A stretch of DNA of 64,000 bases from Dyadobacter tibetensis Y620-1 (GTDB taxonomy: Bacteria > Bacteroidota > Bacteroidia > Cytophagales > Spirosomataceae): assembly GCF_000566685.1 (NCBI RefSeq), contig NZ_AZQN01000004.1, positions 310,001 to 374,000 on the forward strand. The letters are read 5' to 3'. The translations under genes and the position numbers were made by a program. Each line of letters opens with the position of its first letter. The stretch's first letter is position 1. Shown piece after piece: positions 34,169-43,968 of the stretch. The notes below the pieces were generated by a model that was not told where the DNA came from, searched no databases, and saw only the letters and a list, made by a program, of their open reading frames with translations.

Positions 34169-36724
34169 ATGAAAGTTATCAGGTCCTTTTTTATAGATAT
34201 TGCCGCATTTTTTGGAAGGCTATTGCGTCGGCTAAAGAGCACAATAAACCTTTTGATATACAAGGTTCTATCTCTGTTTGTGGGCAAACAACGCGCATCC
34301 AGCTGGGTACAGCATTATCGACTTAAGCGCACACAACTCTCCAGCTGGTGGGAAAACAGTATCGATAGAAATTCTTCCTACTATCGACCTATACTAATAC
34401 TATGGAAAATCTTTGCCTTCGGTTTTCTTGGTTTTTGTTTTTATATATTTAGTATTGAGACCAACTTCCTCTGGTTGATGGGTAGCATGCCCAGTGTGGA
34501 AGACCTGCAGAACCCCAAGGTGGCGCAATCCTCGGAGATTTATACCGCCGACAGTGTCATGATAGGAAAATTTTACACAGAAAACCGGACCCCGGTAACT
34601 GCCGATAAAATCTCACCTAACCTGGTCAAAGCACTAATCGCCACCGAAGATGTTCGCTTCTATGCGCACTCAGGCATAGACTATAAAGCAATGGCCAGTG
34701 TAGCCATAGGCATTGCCACGGGCGCCACAGATCGGGGCGGAGGCAGTACCATCACGCAGCAGCTGGCCAAAAAACTCTTTAAAACCCGAAGAAGCGGTGC
34801 AAAGGGTTTATTGGGTTATGTACCAGGTCTCAGTATCCTGATTTACAAAACTAAAGAATGGCTAACCGCTATCAAATTAGAGCGCAATTTCACCAAGGAA
34901 GAAATTCTGACCATGTATTTCAATACCGTAGATTATGGTAATAATACTTATGGTATCAATACCGCTGCTCAATCCTATTTCAGCAAATCACCTGACAGTC
35001 TTAATATACAGGAAGCTGCCGTTTTGGTAGGTCTTCAGAAGGCTACTACCACTTATAACCCTATTCGCAACCCTAAACGATCATTGGAGCGAAGAAATGT
35101 CGTTATCAATCAGCTCCTAAAGTATGGTCATCTCACGCAGCATCAGGCCGACTCTATCAGCGCACTTCCTATAGAATTGAGAACTAAGTTTGAAACACCT
35201 TACGATGGAAATGCCAACTATTTTAAGAATGCTGTAGTCGACTTCGTAAAAAAGTGGGGAGAAGAAAATGGTTATGACCTGTATACCGATGGGTTAAAAA
35301 TTTATACTACCGTCGATTCTCGCATGCAGGCAAGTGCGGAGGCCGCCATGGACGAGAAAATGCGACAGTTACAGCGTGTTTTCGAAGACCACTGGAATAA
35401 TTCTAATCCCTGGATCGATGAAAATGGAAAGGAGATACCCAATTTTCTAGAAACAGTCATCAAAAGAACTAAGCGTTACAAAACCCTGGCGGCCAAGTTT
35501 GAGAACAATCCGGATAGCATTGCTTTTTATCTTAATAAAAAAGATAGTATGCAGGTCTACGACTGGAAGACCAACGGGGTAATCGAAAAATATTGGAGTT
35601 CTATGGACTCACTCAACTATTATAAACGTATCCTTAGGGCGGGAATGATGGCGATGAATCCCCATAACGGTCAAATTAAAGCCTGGGTGGGTGGACTGGA
35701 TTATAACTTCTTCAAATACGATGCCGTTCGCCAAGGGAAACGTCAACCTGGGTCAACCTTCAAGCCATTTGTCTATACTGCGGCCATAGATGATAGTACT
35801 TTTAATATGTCACCCTGCGATCAGGTGGTAGACAAGCCTTTTGTGAAAAAATTTATGGAAAATGGGGAAGAAAAGGAATGGAAACCCAGAAATGCCACTG
35901 GTTACTGGACCTATTCCAACATGACCCTACGCCGGGCTCTGGCCCAGTCCGTCAATTCTGTTACGGCCGAACTCACGGACCGGGTAGGGCCTGAGAATGT
36001 GGTTCGCTATGCCAAAAAACTGGGTATTACCACTCCTCTCAAAGCACTTCCCTCCATAGGACTAGGGCCTTTCGATGTTTCCTTATATGACATGGTGGCT
36101 GCATATTCCGTATTCGTGAATGATGGGAACTATACCAGCCCTATGCTGGTAACCAAGATTGAAGATCGGAATGGAAATACTATTGAGGAATTTGAGACCG
36201 AGACCCGACGGGCCATAAGCCGGGAATCTGCCTTCCTAATGATTCATATGCTAAAAGGAGGCGTGGAAGAGCCAGGGGGGACTTCTGGCAGCATCCGCTG
36301 GCGATTCAATGTTACCATGAACAATAATGAGATAGGTGGCAAGACAGGTACCACATCCAATAACTCCGATGGGTGGTTTATGTGCATTACACGCGACCTG
36401 GTCGTGGGTGCCTGGGTAGGTGGTGACGATCGAAGCATTCACTTTCGTAGTACGAATCTTGGCGAGGGTGCCAAAACGGCCCTCCCCATTGTAGGCAGCT
36501 TCTTGGAAAAGATTTACAAGGATAAGTCATTGGGAATCATTCCGGGGCCCTTTCCAAAGCCTACTTTTACGGTAAACAAAACTTATTTGTGTCCTTCCTA
36601 CTATCAACCGGAATCAGAGGAGGGTGAGGATGATTATGATAGTCTGCCTCCTAAAACTTCCGTAGACGATGAGTTGCTCATCGGGCCCTTGCCCTCCCCA
36701 TTGGATACGGCTCGAAAGAAATAA
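34169..36724 (+). CDS. bifunctional penicillin-binding protein 1A
   Basis: 851 residues. A cytosolic N-terminus, one membrane helix (about 75-95, ILWKIFAFGFLGFCFYIFSIE), a GT51 glycosyltransferase domain (ATEDVRFYAHSGIDYKAM with the catalytic Glu; RGGGSTITQQLAKKLF; KEEILTMYFNTVDYGNNTYGI) and a transpeptidase domain: SxxK in PGSTFKPFVYTAA, SxN in AQSVNSVTAE, KTGT in GGKTGTTSNNSDGWF. It polymerises and cross-links peptidoglycan. A perfect hairpin overlapping the stop codon ends the transcript. Confidence 0.95.
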   Translation: MKVIRSFFIDIAAFFGRLLRRLKSTINLLIYKVLSLFVGKQRASSWVQHYRLKRTQLSSWWENSIDRNSSYYRPILILWKIFAFGFLGFCFYIFSIETNFLWLMGSMPSVEDLQNPKVAQSSEIYTADSVMIGKFYTENRTPVTADKISPNLVKALIATEDVRFYAHSGIDYKAMASVAIGIATGATDRGGGSTITQQLAKKLFKTRRSGAKGLLGYVPGLSILIYKTKEWLTAIKLERNFTKEEILTMYFNTVDYGNNTYGINTAAQSYFSKSPDSLNIQEAAVLVGLQKATTTYNPIRNPKRSLERRNVVINQLLKYGHLTQHQADSISALPIELRTKFETPYDGNANYFKNAVVDFVKKWGEENGYDLYTDGLKIYTTVDSRMQASAEAAMDEKMRQLQRVFEDHWNNSNPWIDENGKEIPNFLETVIKRTKRYKTLAAKFENNPDSIAFYLNKKDSMQVYDWKTNGVIEKYWSSMDSLNYYKRILRAGMMAMNPHNGQIKAWVGGLDYNFFKYDAVRQGKRQPGSTFKPFVYTAAIDDSTFNMSPCDQVVDKPFVKKFMENGEEKEWKPRNATGYWTYSNMTLRRALAQSVNSVTAELTDRVGPENVVRYAKKLGITTPLKALPSIGLGPFDVSLYDMVAAYSVFVNDGNYTSPMLVTKIEDRNGNTIEEFETETRRAISRESAFLMIHMLKGGVEEPGGTSGSIRWRFNVTMNNNEIGGKTGTTSNNSDGWFMCITRDLVVGAWVGGDDRSIHFRSTNLGEGAKTALPIVGSFLEKIYKDKSLGIIPGPFPKPTFTVNKTYLCPSYYQPESEEGEDDYDSLPPKTSVDDELLIGPLPSPLDTARKK

Positions 36725-36767
36725 ATAAAGCTCCTGCGGTCAAGATTTCTGCAGGAGCTTTATTTAT
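36721..36767. terminator. terminator after the PBP1A gene
   Basis: Perfect 17-bp arms (36721-36737 and 36751-36767; core AAAGCTCCTGC/GCAGGAGCTTT) with T-rich ends on both strands. The PBP1A stop codon is inside the left arm. The convergent ABC gene ends 61 bases further on, so it may serve both. Confidence 0.92.
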
Positions 36768-36828
36768 TGTGAAGTATACCTTGAAAGAGAGGCAGGCATC
36801 GGACTGGGCAGGCTGGGCCTGCGGGAGG

Positions 36829-38598
36829 CTAGCCAATTTTCAATACCTCTTTATACTGCATCTGATAAAGATTGGCATAAAAGCCCTGTTTTTCCAAAAG
36901 TTGTTCATGATTTCCCTCTTCCATTATTCTTCCTTTGTCAAGTACAATGATTTTGTCCGCCTCCTGAATGGTCGATAAACGGTGGGCAATAACGATTGCC
37001 GTACGACCTACCATTAGCTTTTCAATCGCTCGCTGAATCAATTCCTCAGTTTCGGTATCTACGCTGGAGGTAGCCTCATCCAGAACAATTATTTTGGGCT
37101 CATGAACCATAGCCCTTACAAAAGAAATCAGCTGTCGCTGGCCTACCGAAAGGGTAGCACCGCGCTCCATCACATTATAGGTATATCCCCCGGGAAGCCG
37201 TTCTATAAATTCATGTACTCCTACCAGTTTCGCTGCTTCCACTATTTTCTCATGGGTAATGCTGGGATCTCCTAAACGAATATTATTTTCGATGGTGTCC
37301 GAAAACAAGAATACATCTTGCAGTACCACACCAATATTCTTTCGCAGTGCGGTAAGCTCATAATCCTGAACAGGCACCCCGTCTACCAGAATCGTACCCT
37401 TATTGATATCATATAGCCGGCTCAGTAGATTAATTATGGACGATTTTCCGGCACCAGTAGCACCTACAAATGCGATGGTCTGCCCCTCAGCCACCTCAAA
37501 ATTTATGTCTTTTAACACCCATTCCTCATCGATATATGCAAACCACACCTGCTTGAATGACACCTCACCTTTTAAAGTCTGGGGAGCATGTGTTCCTTCG
37601 TTACTCGTGTAATCGTTACTATCCAAGAGTTTCAAAATCCGATCGGTACTTACAATACCCATTTGTAAGGTGTTGATGCGATCGGCTAATTGCCGTATAG
37701 GCCTAAAAAATAAGTTGATAAACATCACAAACGCGGTGACGGTACCAAAAGATACGTCGGCACTTAAAATCTGCCGGGATCCATACCAGACTACCAAACC
37801 GGTACCAGCAGCGGATATTACATCTGCTACGGGAAAATAAATTGAATAATAAAGTATAGAACGAATGTTGGCATTTCGATGAACCTTGTTGATCTCTTTG
37901 AACTTCTTAAATTCATTATCTTCACTACTAAATATTTGAACGATGCTCATCCCCGTAATGTGCTCCTGAACAAAGGAGTTGAGATTAGCTACGGCTGCCC
38001 TTACTTCGTTAAAAGAGTCTTTTATTTTTTCTTTAAAAATATAAGTGGCAAATAGCATTAGCGGAATCATGGAAAGGCTGATCAGGGATAAACGCCAGTC
38101 AGTATAAAACATTACAGCGATGATTAGTACCAGCTGCAAAATATCGCCGGCTATTGCGGCCATCCCGTCACTAAAAACATTGGAAAGGGTCTCTACGTCT
38201 GATATGGTTCGGGTAACCAGTCGCCCAATAGGCGTATTATCAAAAAACTTCAACCTCAGACCTATGATTTTTTCGTACAATTGTACCCTAATATCCCTAA
38301 TGATGTACTGGCCTAGCCATCCTGACATATATGTATTATAGAACTGGGCGGCGCCCTGAAGAACGATCACGCCTACCATAACGGCAAGCATGACCGACAG
38401 TTGCCCATAATTTCCTTGGGCAATGGGGGTATCAATGGTATATTTTATTAACAAAGGCATCATGGGAGCCAGAAGGGCATTGAGTAAGATGATGCCTATC
38501 AGCAGATAAAATTGCTTTTGATAGGGTTTGACAAACGCATAAAGTCGCTTCAGCGTAATGACATCGAATATCTGCCCGCTCTTAGTTTCCTGATTCAC
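36829..38598 (-). CDS. ABC transporter half-molecule, MsbA-like (GTG start)
   Basis: 589 residues, fused six-helix membrane domain and ATPase. Walker A VGATGAGKSSII, Q-loop NIGVVLQDVFLFSDTI, signature LSVGQRQLI (the usual LSGGQ is LSVGQ, common in this subgroup), Walker B IIVLDEATSSVD, H-loop IVIAHRLSTI. Likely exports lipid A precursors, other lipids or drugs. The start codon is GTG (minus strand, 38596-38598); I see no in-frame ATG close upstream. A consensus -7 box lies 26 bases upstream. Confidence 0.92.
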   Translation of the reverse strand: MNQETKSGQIFDVITLKRLYAFVKPYQKQFYLLIGIILLNALLAPMMPLLIKYTIDTPIAQGNYGQLSVMLAVMVGVIVLQGAAQFYNTYMSGWLGQYIIRDIRVQLYEKIIGLRLKFFDNTPIGRLVTRTISDVETLSNVFSDGMAAIAGDILQLVLIIAVMFYTDWRLSLISLSMIPLMLFATYIFKEKIKDSFNEVRAAVANLNSFVQEHITGMSIVQIFSSEDNEFKKFKEINKVHRNANIRSILYYSIYFPVADVISAAGTGLVVWYGSRQILSADVSFGTVTAFVMFINLFFRPIRQLADRINTLQMGIVSTDRILKLLDSNDYTSNEGTHAPQTLKGEVSFKQVWFAYIDEEWVLKDINFEVAEGQTIAFVGATGAGKSSIINLLSRLYDINKGTILVDGVPVQDYELTALRKNIGVVLQDVFLFSDTIENNIRLGDPSITHEKIVEAAKLVGVHEFIERLPGGYTYNVMERGATLSVGQRQLISFVRAMVHEPKIIVLDEATSSVDTETEELIQRAIEKLMVGRTAIVIAHRLSTIQEADKIIVLDKGRIMEEGNHEQLLEKQGFYANLYQMQYKEVLKIG

Positions 38599-38623
38599 AG
38601 TACTGTGTTCTTTTATATTTCAA

Positions 38624-38631
38624 CAAATGTA
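38624..38631 (-). promoter_or_regulatory. -7 promoter element of the ABC transporter gene
   Basis: TACATTTG on the minus strand, a full TAnnTTTG match, 25 bases before the GTG start. The -33 TTG is not clear. Confidence 0.4.
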
Positions 38632-38812
38632 TAAATTCCCGGTTCGAAGAACGGATAAAATTACGATATTGAATTGGTTTACAACTCACCGACCAACAAC
38701 TTCCTTGGTCTAACGTTATAAAAGTAAAAATGATCGCAAAAAGTTTTGAATCGTATTAAAACTTATGTCTTTCTGGTTCTAACTCCCTTTCTGCTTTTGA
38801 TATTGAATTTTT

Positions 38813-39358
38813 ATGGAGCTATTACTGAGTATATGTCTGGGCCTAGGCTTAAGCGCCAGCAGTGGTTTTAGGGTTTTTATCCCGATGCTGCTGGCCAACA
38901 TAGCCGCAATGAATGGATGGATTCAACCTGGGGAACAATTTTCCTGGCTAGCAACTTGGCCAGCATTCTATACTTTACTTTCTGCCTCCCTTCTGGAAGT
39001 GGCCGCTTATTATGTTCCCTTTGTCGACAATCTGCTAGATTTGGTGGCTACGCCTGCAGCGGTAATCTCGGGCACTCTGCTTTCGGTCAGCTTTATTGAG
39101 ATCCAAGACCCCATATTACTATGGAGCATGGGCTTAATTGTGGGGGGTGGCACTGCTGGTATCGTACAAGCAGGTACAGGTATACTTCGGCTATTGTCGT
39201 CAAAGACCACAGGGGGGATAGGCAACTCGTTGGTATCTACCACAGAAAATTTAGCGTCGGCTGGGCTTTCTGTTATGGCTATCTTCCTGCCAATTGCAGC
39301 GATGGTACTGGTTATTTTTTTGGTTTACCTGCTGATAAAAAGGCTTGTCCGCCGCTAA
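38813..39358 (+). CDS. DUF4126 family membrane protein
   Basis: 181 residues with four to five helices. The N-terminus LLLSICLGLGLSASSGFRVFIPMLL and the middle DNLLDLVATPAAVISGTLLSVSFIE match the DUF4126 family. The glycine/serine-rich loop GIGNSLVSTTENLASAGLS precedes a final helix and a short basic tail (IKRLVRR). Function unknown. It is 22 bases upstream of the AraC regulator on the same strand. Confidence 0.82.
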   Translation: MELLLSICLGLGLSASSGFRVFIPMLLANIAAMNGWIQPGEQFSWLATWPAFYTLLSASLLEVAAYYVPFVDNLLDLVATPAAVISGTLLSVSFIEIQDPILLWSMGLIVGGGTAGIVQAGTGILRLLSSKTTGGIGNSLVSTTENLASAGLSVMAIFLPIAAMVLVIFLVYLLIKRLVRR

Positions 39359-39380
39359 CAACTTTCAATCAAAATTTAAG

Positions 39381-40295
39381 ATGATTCAGACCATACCGGT
39401 ACATAGCCTCCCCAAGTCACCCGACACGGTTCCGGCACTTAGTATCTACCGATTTAAGAATAACCAGGGAGTGCACAAAGAATCGCCGGTGGCCTTGCCT
39501 ACTACGCCCCTGCCAACAGATACTCCTCATCGGCATACCTATTACGAAATGCTATTCATTGAGGAAGGACAAGGGTTTCACGAAATCGACTTCCACTCTT
39601 ACGCCATCCAAGGAGCCGGACTGCACTTTTTGACCCCTGGACAGGTACATATGCTCAGTGCCAGCCAACCTTGCAGAGGTTATATCCTGGCTTTTCCAGA
39701 AGAGTTCTATAATTTTTATAATCCTGGTAGTCCCCCTATTAATCAACTCCCCTTTTTTCAACCCGCTGCCCGTCAGCCCCTGATACATCTACAAGAAAAG
39801 GAAAGGGTATATTTTCATAATCTAATGGAAAATATGGTTGCTGAGCATCTGGCTCCCGCTGCCGATTGTGGAATTATAGGAAAATATTTGGGTCTTATCC
39901 TTCAGAAAAGCGCCAGTATTATTTCCAACCGCCCCTCGACAACTCAAATAAGCTCCGGACTTATGCCTGATTTGGTCGGCAAATTCCAGGAGCTGGTAGA
40001 GAAAAACTTTCTTCAATGGCACGAAGTCCAGCGCTATGCTTCTGAGCTGGCCGTTACTCCCGACTATCTCAGCAAGCTGGTGAAACGTTACCTAGGAATG
40101 ACAGCACAGGAATATATATTAGACAAATTACTCCTGGAGGCCAAGCGTCTATTGGTTTTCACCCGTTTGAGCAGTAAAGAAATTGCTTATCATATCCAGA
40201 TGGACGACCCTTCTTACTTCAGTCGCATCTTTAAGAAAAAATCGGGACTTACCCCTAATGAGTATAGAGAACTAGTTCGGAAAAGTACCATTTAA
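39381..40295 (+). CDS. AraC family transcriptional regulator
   Basis: 304 residues from ATG 39381. An N-terminal cupin sensor domain (about 30-130: HRHTYYEMLFIEEGQGFHEIDFHSYAIQGAGLHFLTPGQVH) and two C-terminal helix-turn-helix units (about 215-300: YASELAVTPDYLSKLVKRYLGMTAQEYI and SSKEIAYHIQMDDPSYFSRIFKKKSGLTPNEYR). It is positioned to control the GH88 operon starting 164 bases downstream, presumably sensing a sugar or aldonate derivative. Confidence 0.92.
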   Translation: MIQTIPVHSLPKSPDTVPALSIYRFKNNQGVHKESPVALPTTPLPTDTPHRHTYYEMLFIEEGQGFHEIDFHSYAIQGAGLHFLTPGQVHMLSASQPCRGYILAFPEEFYNFYNPGSPPINQLPFFQPAARQPLIHLQEKERVYFHNLMENMVAEHLAPAADCGIIGKYLGLILQKSASIISNRPSTTQISSGLMPDLVGKFQELVEKNFLQWHEVQRYASELAVTPDYLSKLVKRYLGMTAQEYILDKLLLEAKRLLVFTRLSSKEIAYHIQMDDPSYFSRIFKKKSGLTPNEYRELVRKSTI

Positions 40296-40310
40296 TACCC
40301 CAAATGTACC

Positions 40311-40341
40311 TTGTCGCTAGGTAATCCCCCGCATATCTTTG
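40311..40341 (+). promoter_or_regulatory. promoter of the GH88 operon
   Basis: TTG (40311-40313), exactly 20 bases, TATCTTTG (40334-40341), a full consensus match. The start site near 40348 leaves a leader of about 110 bases before the GH88 ATG. Confidence 0.78.
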
Positions 40342-40352
40342 TATTGTACAAA
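40338..40352. promoter_or_regulatory. palindromic operator overlapping the GH88 promoter
   Basis: TTTGTA TTG TACAAA, a perfect 6-bp dyad with a 3-base centre, covering the end of the -7 box and the expected start site. A protein bound here would block transcription. Confidence 0.5.
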
Positions 40353-40459
40353 ATTTAAAGGACTTATTAATACCATCTTTTCAAAATCTAGGACCCTTCC
40401 AGGTCCGGTCTTGAGAGAAAATAGCTCCTTTTCATCATTAACAGATACCGACAAAGATT

Positions 40460-41842
40460 ATGAAAATCCGTACCGAGCTCACTGCGGCATCCCTTCAACC
40501 TAAACTTGACCGACTGTGGGAACTGTCAGCGCAAAAAATCAATCTGATCAATAAGGAGTATGATGCCTCTAAAGGCACTCCCGTATTTACCGTAGAAGGG
40601 AAATATACTTTAAGAGGCTGGACGGAATGGACCCAGGGATTCCAGTATGGAGCAGAAGTTATACAATATGATGTTTCCAACGATGAATCGTTTCTGAAGA
40701 GCGCCCGCAAACATACCGTACAAAATATGGCTTCGCACTTAAGCCATTTCGGAGTTCACGATCATGGCTTTAATAATGTAAGTACTTATGGTAACTTATT
40801 GCGCTTAATGAACGAAGGACGCATCCCAGAAAACGAATGGGAACGCAATTTTTACGAGGTTTCTCTAAAAGTTTCCGGTTCTGTGCAGGCAGAACGCTGG
40901 ACACCAATAAAAGATGGTAAGGGATTTATTCATTCCTTTAACGGACCTCACTCCCTCTTCGTCGACACCATCCGTTCGGTGCGAGCCTTGATGGTCTCAC
41001 ATCTGCTAGGCCATAGCCATATGGGGGAGAATGATCTTAAAACGAGCCTTCTAGAGCGTGGCACGCAACATGCCTTAGCTACAGCGGCTTATTCTGTTTA
41101 TTACGGCGAGGGTAGAGATAGCTACGATGTATGGGGCCGTACGGCACACGAAAGTGTATTTAATACCAATGATGGCAATTTCCGGTGCCCCAATTCACAA
41201 CAGGGCTTCTCAGGATTTACCACCTGGACCCGAGGTTTGGCCTGGGCCATGTTAGGCTTTGCCGAACAGCTGGAAAGCCTACCATCATTTACGGATGAAG
41301 AACTTGCTCCTATGGGCGGACGGGCTCAGCTGACAGAGGTTTACGAGAAAGCTGCTCGGGCTACCTGCGATTTTTATATTGCCAACACCGCATCGGATGG
41401 TATACCATACTGGGATACTGGCGCACCAGAGCTTTATCGATTAGGAGATTATACCAATCGCCCTTCCGATCCTTACAACGATTTTGAACCTGTAGACAGT
41501 TCTGCAACCGCTATCGGAGCACAAGGTTTGCTGCGACTGGGTAAATATTTACAAGAAAAAAACCAGTCAGAAGAGGGAGACCGCTATTGGCAGGCCGGAC
41601 TAACGGCGGTGGATTCACTATTCTCGGATCCCTACCTCTCCACAGATCCTTCACACCAAGGACTGATATTACACTCTATATATCACCGACCAAATGGCTG
41701 GGATCATACGCCTAAAGGTCAGAAGGTTCCCTGCGGAGAATCCAGCATGTGGGGTGATTACCATGCGCGTGAACTGGCTTTATATCTGCACAGGATTAAT
41801 CATTCGGCACCGTATTACACTTATTTAGGGGCCGTTAAATAG
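40460..41842 (+). CDS. GH88-like glycoside hydrolase (unsaturated glucuronyl hydrolase family)
   Basis: 460 residues, no signal peptide, so cytosolic. An (alpha/alpha)6 barrel with family landmarks: WTEWTQGFQYGAEVI, FGVHDHGFNNVSTYGNL (first catalytic-type Asp), GPHSLFVDTIRSVRAL (second Asp), FSGFTTWTRGLAWAMLGFAEQL, IPYWDTGAP, PVDSSATAIGAQGLLRLG and PCGESSMWGDYHARELAL. Family members hydrate the vinyl ether of 4,5-unsaturated uronic sugars instead of cutting by classical hydrolysis. The motifs diverge enough from textbook UGL that the substrate may differ. First gene of a five-gene operon with an importer, so it works on an imported disaccharide or glycoside. Confidence 0.85.
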   Translation: MKIRTELTAASLQPKLDRLWELSAQKINLINKEYDASKGTPVFTVEGKYTLRGWTEWTQGFQYGAEVIQYDVSNDESFLKSARKHTVQNMASHLSHFGVHDHGFNNVSTYGNLLRLMNEGRIPENEWERNFYEVSLKVSGSVQAERWTPIKDGKGFIHSFNGPHSLFVDTIRSVRALMVSHLLGHSHMGENDLKTSLLERGTQHALATAAYSVYYGEGRDSYDVWGRTAHESVFNTNDGNFRCPNSQQGFSGFTTWTRGLAWAMLGFAEQLESLPSFTDEELAPMGGRAQLTEVYEKAARATCDFYIANTASDGIPYWDTGAPELYRLGDYTNRPSDPYNDFEPVDSSATAIGAQGLLRLGKYLQEKNQSEEGDRYWQAGLTAVDSLFSDPYLSTDPSHQGLILHSIYHRPNGWDHTPKGQKVPCGESSMWGDYHARELALYLHRINHSAPYYTYLGAVK

Positions 41843-41865
41843 ACTAAATCATCCTCAAAACATTG

Positions 41866-41890
41866 GTCTGTGAAGAGCCACTTCACAGAC
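41866..41890 (+). repeat. intercistronic hairpin after the GH88 gene
   Basis: Perfect 10-bp arms GTCTGTGAAG (41866-41875) and CTTCACAGAC (41881-41890), loop AGCCA, no T-run. Likely an RNA stability or processing element between genes of the operon. Confidence 0.6.
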
Positions 41891-41906
41891 TACCATTTGG
41901 CTTAAA

Positions 41907-42731
41907 ATGAACAATATTTCTTTAGATCGCTGCTGCATACATACCATTACCACTAAGTCGTGGTCGTTTCCTCAGGCTGTGGAGCAATATGCTGCCGCCG
42001 GAGTAGCTGGGATAAGTGTCTGGCAAAATGCCATTGAGGGAATCGGCCCTCACCAAGCGGGTGAGCTTATCCGTAAGGCTGGGCTAGACATTGTCTCCTA
42101 CGTGCGTGGTGGGTTTTTCCCCCACCCTACCAGTTCTGGGAGAGCTAAGGCCATCGATCATAACAAAAAATTACTGGAAGAAGCTGCCGCTCTTGGAGCC
42201 CCAATGATCGTTCTCGTTTGCGGAGCCTCACCCGACCAGTCCCTGGCTACCTCTCGCCAACAAATTAAAGAAGGAATCGAAGCCATACTCCCTTTGGCAG
42301 AAAAATTAAATGTTAAGCTTGCAATCGAGCCCCTGCACCCTATGTATGCCGCCGATCGATCGGCGATAAATACCATGGGGCAGGCCAACGATATGGCAGA
42401 AATATTCCAGTCCGATTATGTGGGTGTAGCCGTCGATGTTTACCATTTGTGGTGGGATCCCGACCTGGAAAAAGAAATTGCCCGCTGTGGTGCACATAAC
42501 AATTTGTTAGCCTATCATGTCTGTGACTGGAAGGTCAACACCCTGGATTTACTGAACGACCGCGGATTGATGGGAGAAGGTTGTATCGACCTAAAAAAAA
42601 TAAGAGGATGGGTGGAAGCTACGGGTTTCGATGGATACTGTGAGGTAGAAATATTCTCCGATATCCACTGGGCCAAGGATCAAAAAGTCTTCTTAAATGA
42701 AATCACAAATTCCTTTGTATTAAAGGTATAG
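41907..42731 (+). CDS. sugar phosphate isomerase/epimerase family protein (xylose isomerase-like TIM barrel)
   Basis: 274 residues. AP endonuclease 2-type TIM barrel with the metal ligands visible: [13 protein letters not shown] (Glu), [15 protein letters not shown] (Asp, His), [12 protein letters not shown] (His) and [10 protein letters not shown] (Glu). Such enzymes isomerise, epimerise or eliminate on sugars and keto-sugars using a divalent metal. Second gene of the GH88 operon, directly before a Gfo/Idh/MocA dehydrogenase, a pairing seen in pathways that go through 3-keto sugars. Confidence 0.87.
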   Translation: MNNISLDRCCIHTITTKSWSFPQAVEQYAAAGVAGISVWQNAIEGIGPHQAGELIRKAGLDIVSYVRGGFFPHPTSSGRAKAIDHNKKLLEEAAALGAPMIVLVCGASPDQSLATSRQQIKEGIEAILPLAEKLNVKLAIEPLHPMYAADRSAINTMGQANDMAEIFQSDYVGVAVDVYHLWWDPDLEKEIARCGAHNNLLAYHVCDWKVNTLDLLNDRGLMGEGCIDLKKIRGWVEATGFDGYCEVEIFSDIHWAKDQKVFLNEITNSFVLKV

Positions 42732-42763
42732 ACCAAACTGACCATTTTTTAATCTTACATAAA

Positions 42764-43909
42764 ATGAAAGTACATCACGTAGGAATCATTATGAACGGCG
42801 TTACAGGCCGTATGGGTACCAATCAACATCTATTACGTTCCATCAATGCCATAATGGAGCAGGGAGGCGTTAAAATTTCTTCTGACGAGGTCATCATGCC
42901 CGATCCTATCCTGGTGGGAAGAAATACGGCGAAATTAGAAGCCCTGTGCAAAAAGACACTGGTCACCAAATATACTACTGACCTGGACAGCGTGTTGGCC
43001 GATCCGGCATATCAGGTTTACTTCGACGCCCAGGTGACGGGTCGTCGTGCTCCAGCCATCAAAAAGGCGATATTGGCGGGCAAACATATTTACTGTGAAA
43101 AACCGACAGGAACCACCACCGAAGAGGCCATGGAACTGTATGAGTTGGCTACAAAGGCTGGACTAAAAAATGGCGTAGTTCAAGATAAATTATGGCTTCC
43201 GGGAATGATGAAACTCAAACGCTTAATGGAAAGTGGGTTCTTCGGTAAAATTCTTTCCGTTCGTGGTGAGTTTGGGTATTGGGTGTTCGAAGGACATAGC
43301 ATTCCAGCACAACGACCATCTTGGAACTACCGTAAGGAGGATGATGGTGGAATCATTGTCGATATGCTTTGTCACTGGCGCTATGTACTGGACAATCTAT
43401 TCGGTAACGTTAAAGCCGTCTCTTGCCTCGGTGCCACCCACATTCCCGAAAGAATTGATGAGAATGGCAAACCATATAAATGTACGGCCGACGATGCCTG
43501 TTATGCTACTTTTGAGCTGGAAGACGACGTCATCGCTCAGTTTAATTCCTCCTGGACCGTACGGGTTCGGCGCGACGACCTGCTAACCCTGCAAGTGGAT
43601 GGCACCAATGGATCGGCAGTTGCCGGACTCCGTGACTGCTATATTCAGCATTATGGCAATACACCTAAGCCGGTATGGAACCCCGACATCCCCCAACCGA
43701 TCCCCTTCCTTGAAGGATGGTCCAAAGTGCCCGAACAGGAAGATCACGATAATGCATTTAAGGCGCAGTGGGAGCTATTCCTGAAACATATTGTAAAAGA
43801 CGAACCCTTCCCATGGGATCTAAAAGCTGGAGCCCGAGGCGTTCAACTAGCCGAAAAAGGTATAGAAAGCTGGGAGAAACGCCAGTGGGTTAATATAGAA
43901 GAACTGTAG
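42764..43909 (+). CDS. Gfo/Idh/MocA family oxidoreductase
   Basis: 381 residues, cytosolic. N-terminal Rossmann fold with [17 protein letters not shown], the family Lys in [16 protein letters not shown] (EKP), and the C-terminal sandwich domain with [18 protein letters not shown] (Asp/His of the active site). Oxidises or reduces a sugar carbon with NAD(P). Unlike the oxidoreductase at 49270 it has no export signal. Third gene of the GH88 operon. Confidence 0.9.
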   Translation: MKVHHVGIIMNGVTGRMGTNQHLLRSINAIMEQGGVKISSDEVIMPDPILVGRNTAKLEALCKKTLVTKYTTDLDSVLADPAYQVYFDAQVTGRRAPAIKKAILAGKHIYCEKPTGTTTEEAMELYELATKAGLKNGVVQDKLWLPGMMKLKRLMESGFFGKILSVRGEFGYWVFEGHSIPAQRPSWNYRKEDDGGIIVDMLCHWRYVLDNLFGNVKAVSCLGATHIPERIDENGKPYKCTADDACYATFELEDDVIAQFNSSWTVRVRRDDLLTLQVDGTNGSAVAGLRDCYIQHYGNTPKPVWNPDIPQPIPFLEGWSKVPEQEDHDNAFKAQWELFLKHIVKDEPFPWDLKAGARGVQLAEKGIESWEKRQWVNIEEL

Positions 43910-43918
43910 AAATTCTCT

Positions 43919-43946
43919 AGCCGGGCCTTTTGGGGCCTGGCTTTCT
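43919..43946 (+). terminator. hairpin between the dehydrogenase and SDR genes
   Basis: AGCCGGGCC (43919-43927) pairs with GGCCTGGCT (43934-43942, one G-U), loop TTTTGG, then a short TTCT tail. It is too weak a tail for full termination; it may lower expression of the last two operon genes or protect the upstream message. Confidence 0.5.
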
Positions 43947-43968
43947 AACTGAACGTAATACAATTGAA

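Noticed and set aside
38641-38670. tRNA-like GGTTCGAA T-loop sequence
   Set aside because: No acceptor or anticodon stems can be built around it; it lies in a promoter region.
39344-39380. Longer start for the AraC regulator
   Set aside because: It overlaps the end of the DUF4126 gene and adds residues without similarity; ATG 39381 begins the usual N-terminus.
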